A DNA stretch of 64,000 bases from Streptomyces sp. Ru72. Its GTDB lineage: Bacteria; Actinomycetota; Actinomycetes; Streptomycetales; Streptomycetaceae. Below the pieces are notes generated by a model. That model saw only the letters and a program-made list of their open reading frames with translations, had not been told where the DNA came from and did not search any database. Below, one piece after another: positions 34,708 to 44,856 of the stretch (the first letter of the stretch is position 1; every line of letters starts with the position of its first letter). The DNA lies in contig NZ_PQSR01000024.1 of assembly GCF_002920635.1 (NCBI RefSeq), positions 22,647 to 86,646 on the forward strand, in the 5' to 3' direction. The position numbers were made by a program, and so were the translations under genes.

Positions 34708-35862
34708 TCAGGCGTCGGCCGAACGGCGGTCGGTGATGAGATCCATACGCGCGAGCGTCAGGAAGCGCGCCAGGTCGCCGCCCTCGAGCGCAGAACCCTC
34801 CGCACCGACGGCGGCGCCGTCGAGGAGGGTGGTCAGCTCGGCCGCCTGCGCGGGGTCGGCCAGGCCGAGAGTCAGCACCGGGTCGGCGTCGGCACCACTG
34901 CGGACATCGATCAGCCGTACGACGATCTCGTCCCGCTGGAAGATCGTGCTGCCGCAGACCGGGCTGCGCGGATCGTCCGCCCGCGCCTCGTCCTGCTCCG
35001 CCAGCAGCCGCGCCAGCCGCATCCCGCACCCCGGCCGCGCGGGGTAGTACAGCGCGAGCCGCTTGGCCTCCGGGCACTCCTGATCCGACGTCACATGGTG
35101 GACCGCGGGCAGCGCCGCACGGGTGAAGAAGACCCGCGCGGACTCCGGGTCGTTGAGGTCCCGGTCCTGCTCCAGATACGGGTTGATGGCCTCCTCCACC
35201 GCCCGCACCTCGGGCTGCCGGGCGACGTGCCGCAGCGCCGCGAGCAGGTCGCCGCGCACCTCGATGGCCCGCACCACCCGGTTGCCGTGCATGAACAGCG
35301 AGGTCCGGCACAGCCGGGTGGTGTCGTCGACCCGGGCCTGAGGCGAGGCGTAGTCCGAGAGGATCTTCGCCACGGTCTGCTCGCTGCCCGGCTTGACCGT
35401 GAAGGTGAGCGCATGGCGGATCACTCCGTCACCGATCCGCGGGGACGCCTGCAGCCGCCGGTTCGCGGACCTGGCGGACGGCTCGCCACCGGTCTCACGG
35501 ACGATGTGGAACCGCAGCGACCGGGTGTCCCGGACACAGCTGTGCAGCGGCTGCACCATCCGCACGTGCTCCTCGCTGTTCACCCAGGCGAGGAACGGCG
35601 GGGCACTCTCCCACTCGCTGGTGATGAGCCACTGCGAGGGATTCTCGATCGACTGGCAGAGCTGGTCGCTGACGTGCCCGGGTACGGAGGCGACCTGGTT
35701 GCACAGCTGCTCGTACGCCTCCAGGAACTGCTGCTGGGCTCCGTCGTAGACGTCCACCAACAGGACGACCCGGAGCGGGGAGCCGTCGAACACCGACTGC
35801 GAGACCCGTTTCGACACCTGTCGCGTCACCGGTTCTGAAACACGTTCAGACATTGTGGTCAT
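34708..35862 (-). CDS. Antibiotic-biosynthesis-monooxygenase-like protein (WhiE ORFI type)
   Basis: A 384-aa protein, first gene of the pigment operon. Residues 30-125 read as an ABM/ferredoxin-like barrel ([28 protein letters not shown]), and two further barrel-like segments follow ([29 protein letters not shown]). It is therefore a multi-domain member, consistent with oxidation and/or cyclisation. ATG 35862 has GAAGGAG 9 nt upstream; a longer N-terminal reading was rejected. It is divergent from the hydroxylase gene. Confidence 0.88.
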   Translation of the reverse strand: MTTMSERVSEPVTRQVSKRVSQSVFDGSPLRVVLLVDVYDGAQQQFLEAYEQLCNQVASVPGHVSDQLCQSIENPSQWLITSEWESAPPFLAWVNSEEHVRMVQPLHSCVRDTRSLRFHIVRETGGEPSARSANRRLQASPRIGDGVIRHALTFTVKPGSEQTVAKILSDYASPQARVDDTTRLCRTSLFMHGNRVVRAIEVRGDLLAALRHVARQPEVRAVEEAINPYLEQDRDLNDPESARVFFTRAALPAVHHVTSDQECPEAKRLALYYPARPGCGMRLARLLAEQDEARADDPRSPVCGSTIFQRDEIVVRLIDVRSGADADPVLTLGLADPAQAAELTTLLDGAAVGAEGSALEGGDLARFLTLARMDLITDRRSADA

Positions 35863-36035
35863 GCTGCGCTCTTCTCCTTCGGCGGGGCAGAAGCCGACAT
35901 CGGCCGCGGGTGACACGACGTCAGCGTTCCTCGATCGTGTTCCGGCCGCCGGTGGTGCGCGACTCGTATGAACCACGTGGGTGATCACGCGGGTGATTGG
36001 CCGCGCCGACGCACGCGAAGCCGCCCGGAGAGGGC
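35863..36035. promoter_or_regulatory. Divergent promoter region of the two spore-pigment units
   Basis: This 173-bp gap drives both the seven-gene operon and the hydroxylase gene. It holds GTGATCAC inside repeated GGGTGAT segments (35981-35996) and a GACAC motif at 35917, the short core bound by WhiA in Streptomyces. In S. coelicolor these two promoters fire late in sporulation, with the hydroxylase one dependent on sigma F. I do not see a clear sigma F box by eye. Confidence 0.5.
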
Positions 36036-37742
36036 ATGGAAACCACAACGCGCCCCAACCCCGCACCCCTGCCTCTGGAGGCACCGATGCAGCAAGAAGC
36101 CGACCACCGGGTTCCGGTCCTCATCGTCGGCGGCTCCCTGGTGGGCCTGTCCATGTCCCTGTTCCTGGGCCGTCACGGCGTACGGCACACCCTCGTCGAG
36201 CGGCACTCGGGAACCTCGATCCACCCGCGCGGACGCGGCAACAACGTGCGGACGATGGAACTCTTCCGGGTGGCCGGCATCGAGCCGGACATCAAGACCG
36301 CGGCCTCGCTCCTCGCCGACAACCACGGCATCCTGCAGACACCGACGCTCGTCGGCGACGCCGGCGAATGGCTGTTCCGGCAGATCGACCCGGGTGGCGG
36401 ACTCGCCCGGTTCAGCCCCACCACCTGGTGCCTGTGCAGCCAGAACGACCTGGAACCCGTCCTGCTCGACAGCGCCCGGGAACTCGGCGGCGACCTGAGG
36501 TACTCCCACGAGATGGAGTCCTTCGAACAGGACCCCGAAGGGGTGACGGCCGTCGTCCGCGACCGGGCCACCGACGAGCGGTACACCGTCCGCGCCGACT
36601 ACCTCGTCGCGGCGGACGGCCCGCGCAGCCCCGTGCGGCGCTCGCTCGGCATCGGACAGAGCGGTCCCGGCGACCTCTTCGCCAACGTCAGCGTCACCTT
36701 CCGCTCCAAGCTGCTCGCCGACGTGGTCGGCGACCGCCGCTTCATCTGCTGCTACCTCACCGACCCCGAGGCCGACGGCGCCCTGCTGCCCGTCGACAAC
36801 AAGGAACACTGGGTCTTCCACGCGCCCTGGCACCCCGAACGCGGCGAAACCCTCGAGGAGTTCACCGAGGACCGGCTCCAGCGGCACATCCGCCGCGCCG
36901 TCGGCGTGCCCGACCTCGACGTGGAGGTCACCGGCAAGGCCTCCTGGCGTGCCGCCGAACGCGTCGCCGACCGGTACGCGGCCGGCCGCGTCTTCCTCGC
37001 CGGGGACTCCGCCCACGAGATGTCCCCGACCGGCGCGTTCGGCTCCAACACCGGCATCCAGGACGCCCACAACCTGGCCTGGAAACTCGCCGCCGTCCTC
37101 GGCGGCTGGGCCGGACCCGGCCTGCTGGACACCTACGACACCGAGCGCCGGCCGGTGGCCCTCGCCACCAGCGCCCGCGCCTCGGCCCGCTCCGTGGAGC
37201 ACAGCCACCCGGGCTTCTCCCCCGCGCCCGGAATGCGCGGCGACGGCCCGAGGAGCGGCATCCTCAACGTCGTCCTCGGCTACCGCTACCCCGAGGGCGC
37301 CGTAGCCGGGGCCGACCCCGCGCAACCGGTCGTGCCCGACGCCGTACGCCTCACCGGGGAGCCGGGCAGCCGCGCCCCCCACCTCTGGCTGCGCCGCTCC
37401 AGCGCCCGGCTGTCCACGCTCGACCTGTACGAACGCGCCATGGTGCTGCTCAGCGACGCCCGCTCCACGGCGGGGTGGCACGACGCGGCCCGCCGCATCG
37501 CGGTGACGGACGGTGTACGCCTCGAGACCTACCGCATCGGCACGGGGCCGGACGCCGACCTGACGTACGACGCGGAGGCCGGGACCGGGGCAGCCGACTG
37601 GGCACAGACGTACGGCACGACGCCGGACGGAGCGGTCCTGGTGCGCCCGGACGGGTTCGTGGCCTGGCGGGCACCGGGGGCGGTGCCTGATCCGGTAGGG
37701 GCGCTGCGGGAGGCGCTGGGGGCGGTGCTCAGGCCGGCCTGA
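36036..37742 (+). CDS. FAD-dependent aromatic hydroxylase (WhiE ORFVIII type)
   Basis: A 568-aa group A flavoprotein monooxygenase. The FAD motifs are LIVGGSLVGLSMSLFLGRHG near residue 25, the DG motif VAADGPRSPVRRS and the GD motif VFLAGDSAHEMSPTGAFG. A C-terminal thioredoxin-like extension is present, as in PgaE/RdmE-type hydroxylases. It should hydroxylate the aromatic pigment precursor with NAD(P)H. ATG 36036 has GGAGAGG 2-4 nt upstream; ATG 36087 is an alternative. Divergent from the rest of the cluster, exactly as in S. coelicolor whiE. Confidence 0.92.
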   Translation: METTTRPNPAPLPLEAPMQQEADHRVPVLIVGGSLVGLSMSLFLGRHGVRHTLVERHSGTSIHPRGRGNNVRTMELFRVAGIEPDIKTAASLLADNHGILQTPTLVGDAGEWLFRQIDPGGGLARFSPTTWCLCSQNDLEPVLLDSARELGGDLRYSHEMESFEQDPEGVTAVVRDRATDERYTVRADYLVAADGPRSPVRRSLGIGQSGPGDLFANVSVTFRSKLLADVVGDRRFICCYLTDPEADGALLPVDNKEHWVFHAPWHPERGETLEEFTEDRLQRHIRRAVGVPDLDVEVTGKASWRAAERVADRYAAGRVFLAGDSAHEMSPTGAFGSNTGIQDAHNLAWKLAAVLGGWAGPGLLDTYDTERRPVALATSARASARSVEHSHPGFSPAPGMRGDGPRSGILNVVLGYRYPEGAVAGADPAQPVVPDAVRLTGEPGSRAPHLWLRRSSARLSTLDLYERAMVLLSDARSTAGWHDAARRIAVTDGVRLETYRIGTGPDADLTYDAEAGTGAADWAQTYGTTPDGAVLVRPDGFVAWRAPGAVPDPVGALREALGAVLRPA

Positions 37743-37815
37743 GACCGCTCACCCGACGGGGTGTGCCGGGTGGTTCCGGACGGCTTCCCGGCGTCCGGAA
37801 CAACCGGCGGAACGG

Positions 37816-38265
37816 CTAGCGCCAGATCGTCTGGATCGAGTCGAACTGGACCCAGGTGATCGGGTTGCCGCTGTTGGCGCCGTAGACGGTCACGGAGCCC
37901 GCGGTGTTCACCTCGAAGCGGCAGGCGTTGATGCCCTGGCTGTTGTTCCGGGGGGTCGTGGCGCGGACGTACCAGGTGGGCATCCCCATGGACGCCGGGA
38001 GAGTGGCGATCTTGGTGTCGGCGGTGAGGTTGCAGGTGATCGCGCCGCGTGCCTGGAGGAAGGTGGTGCCGAGGATGGTGACGATGCGGACCTGCGGGGT
38101 CGCGCCGGTCTGCGCGGTGATGCCGGGCTCCAGCACCAGATCGGTCCACGCGGTGGCGTCGACGGCGGCGGCAGCCGCGGGAGTGGCGGTGGCGACGCTG
38201 CCGACGGCGACAGCGGCGGGCAGGCCGAGAGCGGCACCGAGGATGCTGCGGCGGTTGTAGGACAT
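37816..38265 (-). CDS. Tat-exported protein made of a beta-rich C-terminal module
   Basis: A 149-aa protein. The N-terminus MSYNRRSILGAALGLPAAV has twin Arg and an AxA site near residue 34, so Tat export is likely. The mature 110 residues (AWTDLVLEPGI to FDSIQTIWR) align by eye with the C-terminal 110 residues of the next gene: both have a PRNNS-x-G segment, a GTTFLQ/VTTLQL strand, VYGANSGNPITW versus LYGGTSTNAITW, and end in (A/T)(V/I)WR. ATG 38265 has an AGGAGA ribosome binding site. The gene is 54 bp downstream of its partner. No enzyme motif is seen. Confidence 0.75.
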   Translation of the reverse strand: MSYNRRSILGAALGLPAAVAVGSVATATPAAAAAVDATAWTDLVLEPGITAQTGATPQVRIVTILGTTFLQARGAITCNLTADTKIATLPASMGMPTWYVRATTPRNNSQGINACRFEVNTAGSVTVYGANSGNPITWVQFDSIQTIWR

Positions 38266-38318
38266 GGTCGTTGGTCTCCTTGACGAGGCCGTGTGCGGAA
38301 TGGCGGAGGGTGGCGACT

Positions 38319-39605
38319 TCAGCGCCAGACGGCGCTGAAGTTGTCGAGCTGTGCCCAGGTGATGGCGTTGGTGGAGGTCCCGCCGTACAGGCGCAGCTGG
38401 CGGTCGGTGCCGGCCTCGGCCCGGGCGACGCAGTAGCCACCGCTGTTGTTGCGCGGGACGTTGCAACGGGTCTCCATGCTCGGGGAGAGCGTGTCGGGCA
38501 GTGTGCCGATGACCGCGTCGGCGTTGAAAGTGCCCTTGACCCCGCCGCTGAGCTGGAGCGTCGTGACGCCGCTGACGCTGATGAGCCGTCCCTTGGGGGC
38601 GTTCTGGTCGACGCTGACACCGGAGGCGAGGGGAATCGTCTGCCAGTCGGTGAGCACCTTGACGCCGTCGACCTCGGCCGCCCCGGAGAGCGACACGATG
38701 GTGCAGGTGCGCGGCCCGGGGTCCTCGCAGGCGAAACCGAAGTGGAGGTAGGGCACGTCGCCCACCACTTCCACGGTCATGCCCTCCGGCTCGCGCCAGT
38801 CGAGGCCCGGCGCGGCGGTGATGAACTGCCGGTCCAGGACGTTCCCGGTGGCCCACTCGACGGCGGTGATGTAGGTGTTGCCCGGCGGCGGGTTGTGCGG
38901 AGTGCTGGGCGGGTTGACGGTGCTGTCGTAGTGCTCCCCGTCGAGCAGGTAGAGCACGCCGCTGTGGGACGCGTACGACTGGAAGAGGCCCAGGCCCGTG
39001 GGCTGGGCCAGGCGCTGGAGCGGCGTGAAGACGCCCGCCGCCGCCTGGGCCAGGTCGTACCGCTCGTAGTACATCGTGCCGCCGGTGCTGAACCGCACGA
39101 TGAGCTCGTTCGCGCTGCGGTCGATGGTGGGGGTGACGGAGCGGGCGCCCGTCACGGGCGTGTACGGCGTGGTGTGCAGGGAGGATCCGTAGTCCAGGAC
39201 CGTCCCGGTCCGGAACTCGAAGTTGGTGATGGCGGTGCCGAAGCCCTCGTTGCTGCTGTTCGCCACGGACGCCGTCTCGGTCCACAGGCGGATGACGCCG
39301 CTGCGGTTCTCGACGCCGAGGTTGACGCCGTGGCCGAATCCCCGCAGATACATGTATCCGACGATCGCGCCCGACCGGTTGAGGCGCGTCACGCACATGT
39401 CTCCATGGGCGAGCCGGTCAGCGCCGGAGACCGGTCCGGACTCCCCGCTGAGGGTCAGACCGCCCTCCATCACCTGGAGCACGAAGATGTCGCCGGACAC
39501 CGGGTCGATGCCGAACGACTGCATCACGGTGCTGTTCTTGAGCGGGCGCCGGTGGAGCAGCTTGCCCACCGGTCCCGCGATGTCTATCTGTCCTGCAACG
39601 GTCAC
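38319..39605 (-). CDS. Phage-baseplate/TagC-like beta-propeller protein with C-terminal beta module
   Basis: A 428-aa protein without signal peptide. Residues 1-315 look like a beta-propeller of the kind annotated 'phage baseplate' or 'teichoic acid biosynthesis protein C' in Streptomyces (LHRRPLKNSTVMQSFGID, MYLRGFGHGVNLGVE, DWREPEGMTVEVV). Residues 320-428 form the module shared with the adjacent gene. GTG 39605 is preferred because AAGGAG lies 9 nt upstream. No tail, sheath or lysis genes are present, so this is not part of an intact phage or contractile injection system in this window. Confidence 0.75.
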   Translation of the reverse strand: MTVAGQIDIAGPVGKLLHRRPLKNSTVMQSFGIDPVSGDIFVLQVMEGGLTLSGESGPVSGADRLAHGDMCVTRLNRSGAIVGYMYLRGFGHGVNLGVENRSGVIRLWTETASVANSSNEGFGTAITNFEFRTGTVLDYGSSLHTTPYTPVTGARSVTPTIDRSANELIVRFSTGGTMYYERYDLAQAAAGVFTPLQRLAQPTGLGLFQSYASHSGVLYLLDGEHYDSTVNPPSTPHNPPPGNTYITAVEWATGNVLDRQFITAAPGLDWREPEGMTVEVVGDVPYLHFGFACEDPGPRTCTIVSLSGAAEVDGVKVLTDWQTIPLASGVSVDQNAPKGRLISVSGVTTLQLSGGVKGTFNADAVIGTLPDTLSPSMETRCNVPRNNSGGYCVARAEAGTDRQLRLYGGTSTNAITWAQLDNFSAVWR

Positions 39606-40106
39606 GCGACGCCGCTCCTTCTCGCACTTTCGTGCTGTCATGTTCGGGGCGGCGCAAGTGTCGCATGATCATTGCGTCGTGCACGGAACCCCTCGGTCCG
39701 CTCCGCTCACGCATCGCACACACCGCTCCTGCACGCCGGTCTCCGTCCCGGCCGCCGAGGATCAGCCCGCCCGGACCTGCCGCTGGGGCACCCGGCTCGA
39801 CGCGCGGCCCGTGAAGGTGTTCGGCGACGGCTCCGAGATCACCGAACAGGCGGTGGCGTCCTGCGTCGCCAAGTACGCCACCAAGGCCGCCGGGAAAGGG
39901 AGATCCCGGGGCACAGCCGGCTCGGCATCACCGTGGACGTCCCTACGCACGTGAGCTCGGACACACAGCGCGCGGCCACCAGTCACTTCGGGCCGCCTGC
40001 TCAGGCGCCGTGTCGGCCGTGAGCGACCGCCCGGGTCGATGTCACCCGTGGATGTCGAACGCCCCGGACCGATCACCGGCCGGGGCGTTCGCGCTGCTCA
40101 GAAGAG
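39606..40106. other. Gene-free stretch between the beta-propeller gene and tRNA-Thr
   Basis: Apart from the RepSA fragment at 39742-39900 there is no supported gene here. The part nearest the propeller gene (39606-39700) is AT-richer and contains CGCATGATCATTGCG, a short palindromic element around TGATCA. No tandem repeats or second copy of the tRNA 3' end are seen. Confidence 0.6.
39742..39900 (+). pseudogene. RepSA-type replication initiator fragment
   Basis: The plus-strand frame reads CRWGTRLDARPVKVFGDGSE, then ITEQAV, CVAKYATKAAG. This is the conserved core of RepSA replication initiators of actinomycete integrative elements (pSAM2 type). The frame is not continuous with any upstream or downstream Rep domain. 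It sits 207 bp from tRNA-Thr, the kind of gene such elements use for integration, so it is probably the last trace of one. Confidence 0.7.
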
Positions 40107-40180
40107 AGCCCCCTGTCGGATTCGAACCGACGACCTTCGCTTTACAAGAGCGGCGCTCTGACCAGCTGAGCTAAGGAGGC
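40107..40180 (-). tRNA. tRNA-Thr (anticodon TGT)
   Basis: A 74-nt cloverleaf on the minus strand. The acceptor stem GCCTCCT pairs with AGGGGGC, the D-arm is GCTC-AGC-TGG-TCA-GAGC, the anticodon stem-loop is CGCTCTTGTAAAGCG with TGT, and the T-loop is GGTTCGAATCC. The 3' CCA is not encoded. The gene flanks a Rep relic, consistent with use as an integration site. Confidence 0.95.
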
Positions 40181-40312
40181 GTGCACCTGGGTGCTCGTGC
40201 AGTGTACCCAGGTCCGGGGGGCGGTCTGTCGAAAATTTCCGCGAAGTTCACAGTCCCCGGGGTACTGACAGCCGGGCGAACGCCAGGTACCGTCTCGGTC
40301 CAAGTTCACTCT

Positions 40313-40328
40313 TGTGGACTACACCACA
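40313..40328. promoter_or_regulatory. DasR-like operator upstream of msiK
   Basis: TGTGGACTACACCACA is a near-palindrome that matches the 12-bp DasR core TGGTCTAGACCA at 10 of 12 positions. It has the same core, TGGACTA, as the second nagK operator at 4744. It lies 82 bp before the msiK start. Confidence 0.5.
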
Positions 40329-40410
40329 ACGGAACCCCCGTAGTGGCACACCACCTTCCTACAACGGATCGTCCGGCACGTTCCTGCCGGTAGAAGGGGG
40401 CCCATTCACC

Positions 40411-41499
<1,089 letters not shown>

Positions 41500-41541
41500 C
41501 GCCGACTGACGCCACGACCTCGGCTGATTCACCCACGTTGA

Positions 41542-41579
41542 CGAAGAGGGCCCCGCAGCACGCTGCGGGGCCCTCTTCG
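41542..41579 (+). terminator. Strong terminator after msiK
   Basis: CGAAGAGGGCCCCGCAG (41542-41558) and CTGCGGGGCCCTCTTCG (41563-41579) are perfectly complementary over 17 bp with a CACG loop. Confidence 0.9.
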
Positions 41580-41716
41580 CTGTCGACAAATACCCCGGCA
41601 TACCGGGCATTTCGATTGGGCGACGTCAACCCCTTACCCAGAAATCAGCGCTTCGCCATCACCCGAACCGGTGACTAAATGTCGCCAAATCACTACCGGG
41701 CGCTACTCTCACTCGC

Positions 41717-42160
41717 GTGAAGCACACCACTACTCCACAGGGACGGCGCGGCCGGGGCCCCGCCCGCCGGATCGGCCGCACCCTCGCCCTCGTTCTGCCC
41801 GTCGTCCTGGTGCTGTCCGGGACTCTGGCGGTGACCCGCGTCAACTGGTCGGGCGGCCCCAACTCGGTGCTCGCCGCCTCCTCCGAAGACGTCTCCACAC
41901 GTGCGTCCTCCCGGGCCCCGCAGGACGTGCTGCGCGACAAGCTCCTGCTGGAACTGCAGGAGAAGAACCCGGGTGTCGCCCTCACCCACCTCCAGGAGGC
42001 CGTCAACGGCCGCCCGTCGCTGGCGAAGCACTGCGCGTCCATCGCCAGGGCGCTGGGGCGCGCCGCGGTCCGCGTGTACGGGCCGTCGCGCGCCCAGGCC
42101 TACGCCCGGCCGGTCTGCGACACGTCCTTCGCCTCGGGCGTGGCGGGCGGCCGCGGCTGA
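41717..42160 (+). CDS. Hypothetical exported or membrane-anchored protein
   Basis: A 147-aa protein. A very basic N-terminus (QGRRGRGPARRIGR) is followed by a hydrophobic segment TLALVLPVVLVLSGTLAV that may be a signal anchor. The outer 95 residues are mostly helical and contain two Cys (KHCASIARALG and PVCDTSF) that could form a disulphide. GTG 41717 has TACTCT 7 nt upstream, a leaderless pattern. It precedes the nucleotidyltransferase gene by 42 bp but that gene has its own -10 box. Family not recognised. Confidence 0.72.
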   Translation: MKHTTTPQGRRGRGPARRIGRTLALVLPVVLVLSGTLAVTRVNWSGGPNSVLAASSEDVSTRASSRAPQDVLRDKLLLELQEKNPGVALTHLQEAVNGRPSLAKHCASIARALGRAAVRVYGPSRAQAYARPVCDTSFASGVAGGRG

Positions 42161-42202
42161 GAGCCCGGCCGGGCGGGGCGCGAGGCGACGTACAGTGCGG
42201 TC

Positions 42203-42934
42203 ATGACCGATCCGAACGCCGCCTCGCGCCCCGTCCAAGCCGTCGTCCTGGCCGGGGGCCAGGGCTCCCGGCTGCGTCCGTACACCGATGACCGGCCCAA
42301 GCCGATGGTGGAGATCCCGGGCACCGGGACCCCGATCATCGGACATCAGCTCGCCTGGCTCGCCGAGGAGGGCGTCACGGACGTCGTGGTCTCCTGCGGC
42401 CATCTCGCCGAGGTCCTGCAGAACTGGCTGGCCTCCGCCGACCTGCCGCTGCGGGTCACGACGGTGGTGGAGTCGGAGCCGCTCGGCCGCGGCGGCGGCC
42501 TGCGCTACGCCGCCGAGCACCTGCCGCACCCCGACAAGCCGTGGTACGCGACGAACGGTGACATCTGGACCCGGTTCTCGCTGCGCGACATGGCGGACTT
42601 CCACACCGAGCGCGACGCGGTCGCCACGCTGGCGCTGGCGCGGCCGCGCCTCCCGTGGGGCGCGGTGCAGACGGACGGCTTCGGCCACGTCACGGACTTC
42701 ATCGAGTCCCCGCCGTCGACGTTCGAGATCAACGCGGGGGTCTACGTCTTCTCCGCCGATTTCGCGAAGCTGCTCCCGGAACGGGGCGACCACGAGCGTA
42801 CGACGTTCCCCCGCCTGGCCCGCGAACGCCGTCTGGCGGGCTTTCCGATCCCGCAGGGCGCGTACTGGCGGGCGATCGACACGGCGAAGGACCTCACGGA
42901 AGCGGCGAAGGAGCTGGCGGCCCAGGGCCGCTGA
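42203..42934 (+). CDS. Sugar-phosphate nucleotidyltransferase (mannose-1-phosphate guanylyltransferase-like)
   Basis: A 243-aa nucleotidyltransferase. The N-terminal signature is VVLAGGQGSRLRPYTDDRPKPM with the usual Gly-rich loop and Lys; GDIW marks the metal Asp, and EINAGVYVF the sugar pocket. It lacks a C-terminal beta-helix domain, so it is a short form. Such enzymes make GDP-mannose or dTDP/UDP-sugars. ATG 42203 has TACAGT 6 nt upstream (leaderless). The precise sugar cannot be read from sequence. Confidence 0.87.
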   Translation: MTDPNAASRPVQAVVLAGGQGSRLRPYTDDRPKPMVEIPGTGTPIIGHQLAWLAEEGVTDVVVSCGHLAEVLQNWLASADLPLRVTTVVESEPLGRGGGLRYAAEHLPHPDKPWYATNGDIWTRFSLRDMADFHTERDAVATLALARPRLPWGAVQTDGFGHVTDFIESPPSTFEINAGVYVFSADFAKLLPERGDHERTTFPRLARERRLAGFPIPQGAYWRAIDTAKDLTEAAKELAAQGR

Positions 42935-42964
42935 CGCTGCGACAGAGATTCGCAGCCCTCCCCA

Positions 42965-43020
42965 CACAAAGGGCCCGCAGACGACGACTCCTGGAATTCG
43001 CCGTGTGCGGGCCCTTTGTG
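42965..43020. terminator. Shared terminator between nucleotidyltransferase and DoxX genes
   Basis: CACAAAGGGCCCGCA (42965-42979) and TGCGGGCCCTTTGTG (43006-43020) are perfect 15-bp complements around a 26-nt loop, between convergent genes. Confidence 0.75.
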
Positions 43021-43033
43021 CGGGAGCGTCGGG

Positions 43034-44716
43034 CTACCCCAGCAGCCCGCCCACCAAGTGGTCGGAGCCTCCGGAGCTGCTGCCTCCTCCTGTGCCGCCC
43101 GTCGAGCCGCCCGTCGGGCCTGCTGTGCCCGTGCCGCCCGACGAGGAGGGGCCCGCGCTGGTGCTGGGGGCTCGCCCGGACGGGGACGAGTGGTGGCGCG
43201 GGGCCTGGCCCACGCTGCCCTGGGTCTGGCTCGGCTGGCCGCCCGTGACCGAGCCGGTCGCGCCCGCCGTGGCCGGCGTCCTGGACGTACTCGACGGCGA
43301 CGACGTGGTGCCCTGGGTCGTCGGCGGCTGCGACGCCGAGGGGCTCGCCTTGTGCTGCCGCGCGCCCGGCGTCCCGGGCAGCGGTGAGCCCGGCAGTTCG
43401 TTGCGCGGCGCCTCTCCGGGCCCGGGCACGACCACGCGGTCCGCGTCCCGCACCGCCCCGCCGAGCAGCGAGCCGACCAGCAGCGTCACGCCGGTCACCA
43501 GCCCCGTCACCACCGCGCCCCGGCGCAGCACGTACTGCCGCAGCGCCCAGATGTCCGCTCGCGGCCCGAGCCGGCGCCATGCGCTCCCCGCCAGCCGGCC
43601 GTCCACGGAGTACACCGGCGCCCCCGCGATGACCAGCGGCGACCATGCGGCGAGGTAGATGATGTCGGGCGCGTCGTATCCGGGAGTGGCCCGCCAGCTC
43701 ACCGTGACGATCAGTGCCGCCGACAGCAACGCCCCGGCCGCGGCCGCGACCCGCTGCCACAGCCCGAGGACGGTCAGCACGCCCACGATCACCTGGAGGA
43801 AGGCGATCACCAGGCCGGTGCCGACGGGGTGGTGGAGCGCGAACTGCCGCAGCGGCTCGGCGACTTCCCAGGGGTGCAGAGTGTTCAGCCAGGTGACCAT
43901 GGACCCCCGCTTGCCGCCGTCGAAGTAGAGCGGGTCGCAGAGCTTGCCCATGCCGGCGTAGGCGGAGACGGAGCCGAGGAAGACGCGCAACGGCAGCAGC
44001 ACCACGCCGAGGTTCATCCGGCGCCCGGGGTAGTAGGCGTGCCGTACGTGGTCGCCGCCGTGCCGCCTGCTCCGCGGGCCGTTCCCGAGCTCCTCGGTGC
44101 GTGCCGCGTCCGCGAACCCGCCGTCGTCGTAAGGCGGTTCGTCGTAGGCGTGCCCGTCGTACGCGACGTCGTCGTACGCGCTTCCCGCGCTCCGCATCGG
44201 CGGCAGCAGCCGGGTCTCCCCTGCCAGGGGCCCGCGCTGGGCACCGACGACCGGCGTCTGAAGCGTCTGTGCGCCCAGGTGGTCGTCGTAGCCGCCGGTG
44301 CCCAACGGGCCGTCCAGTTCGACGCGCGGGATGACCTGGGTCGCGCCCGGGTCGCCGCCCGCCTCCTCGCCGTGCGTCACGCTCGACGTCCGTACGGCCT
44401 GGAGCAGCCGGTGCGCGCCGGTGTCGTCGGGTGCCGACCTCCCGCTCCAGACGACGGGCCTGCGGCGGCCGGACGGCCCCGCCGTACCGGCGACGGGCAT
44501 GCGCGCGACGTCCTGCGCGCCGCCGACCTGCCGGGCGACCCGCGGGTACTGGGCGCGGCGCGCCGACGCACCCAACTGCACGCGGAAACTCGCATGATTG
44601 ACGATGACCTGCGCCGGGTCGCTCGGCACCTTCACCATGCTCAGCGCGGGAGCGTCGTCGAACCCGGACGACCGGTCCCCCGTGGGTGTGCGGCGTGTTC
44701 TGGTCTCCACACTCAT
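43034..44716 (-). CDS. DoxX-family membrane protein with long disordered ends
   Basis: A 560-aa protein. The first 235 residues are low-complexity and charged, with a run of Tyr/Asp (YDDVAYDGHAYDEPPYDDGG). Residues 240-420 hold four hydrophobic helices of a DoxX-like domain (LGVVLLPLRVFLGSVSAYAG, VIAFLQVIVGVLTVLG, AGALLSAALIVTV, GLVTGVTLLVGSLLGG). The C-terminal 130 residues are Ser/Thr/Pro/Gly-rich, probably outside the cell. DoxX proteins are small quinone- or thiol-redox-linked membrane proteins; this one is much larger than usual because of its tails. Function unknown. Confidence 0.8.
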   Translation of the reverse strand: MSVETRTRRTPTGDRSSGFDDAPALSMVKVPSDPAQVIVNHASFRVQLGASARRAQYPRVARQVGGAQDVARMPVAGTAGPSGRRRPVVWSGRSAPDDTGAHRLLQAVRTSSVTHGEEAGGDPGATQVIPRVELDGPLGTGGYDDHLGAQTLQTPVVGAQRGPLAGETRLLPPMRSAGSAYDDVAYDGHAYDEPPYDDGGFADAARTEELGNGPRSRRHGGDHVRHAYYPGRRMNLGVVLLPLRVFLGSVSAYAGMGKLCDPLYFDGGKRGSMVTWLNTLHPWEVAEPLRQFALHHPVGTGLVIAFLQVIVGVLTVLGLWQRVAAAAGALLSAALIVTVSWRATPGYDAPDIIYLAAWSPLVIAGAPVYSVDGRLAGSAWRRLGPRADIWALRQYVLRRGAVVTGLVTGVTLLVGSLLGGAVRDADRVVVPGPGEAPRNELPGSPLPGTPGARQHKASPSASQPPTTQGTTSSPSSTSRTPATAGATGSVTGGQPSQTQGSVGQAPRHHSSPSGRAPSTSAGPSSSGGTGTAGPTGGSTGGTGGGSSSGGSDHLVGGLLG

Positions 44717-44856
44717 CTAACCGAGTGACGTGTGGTTAGGACACTGCTTTGACTCCGCGGATCTGTCCGGACCCCGTCAAGCTTGCCCTGTACGACCGAA
44801 TTCCCCCGTACGAGTGAGGGTGGGAACGTCCGCCCGCACCCTCCGGTCCCTCGGTG

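Noticed and set aside
38319..39605. Part of a prophage or contractile injection system
   Set aside because: No sheath, tube, tape-measure, portal or lysis genes are nearby; only the baseplate-like propeller is present.
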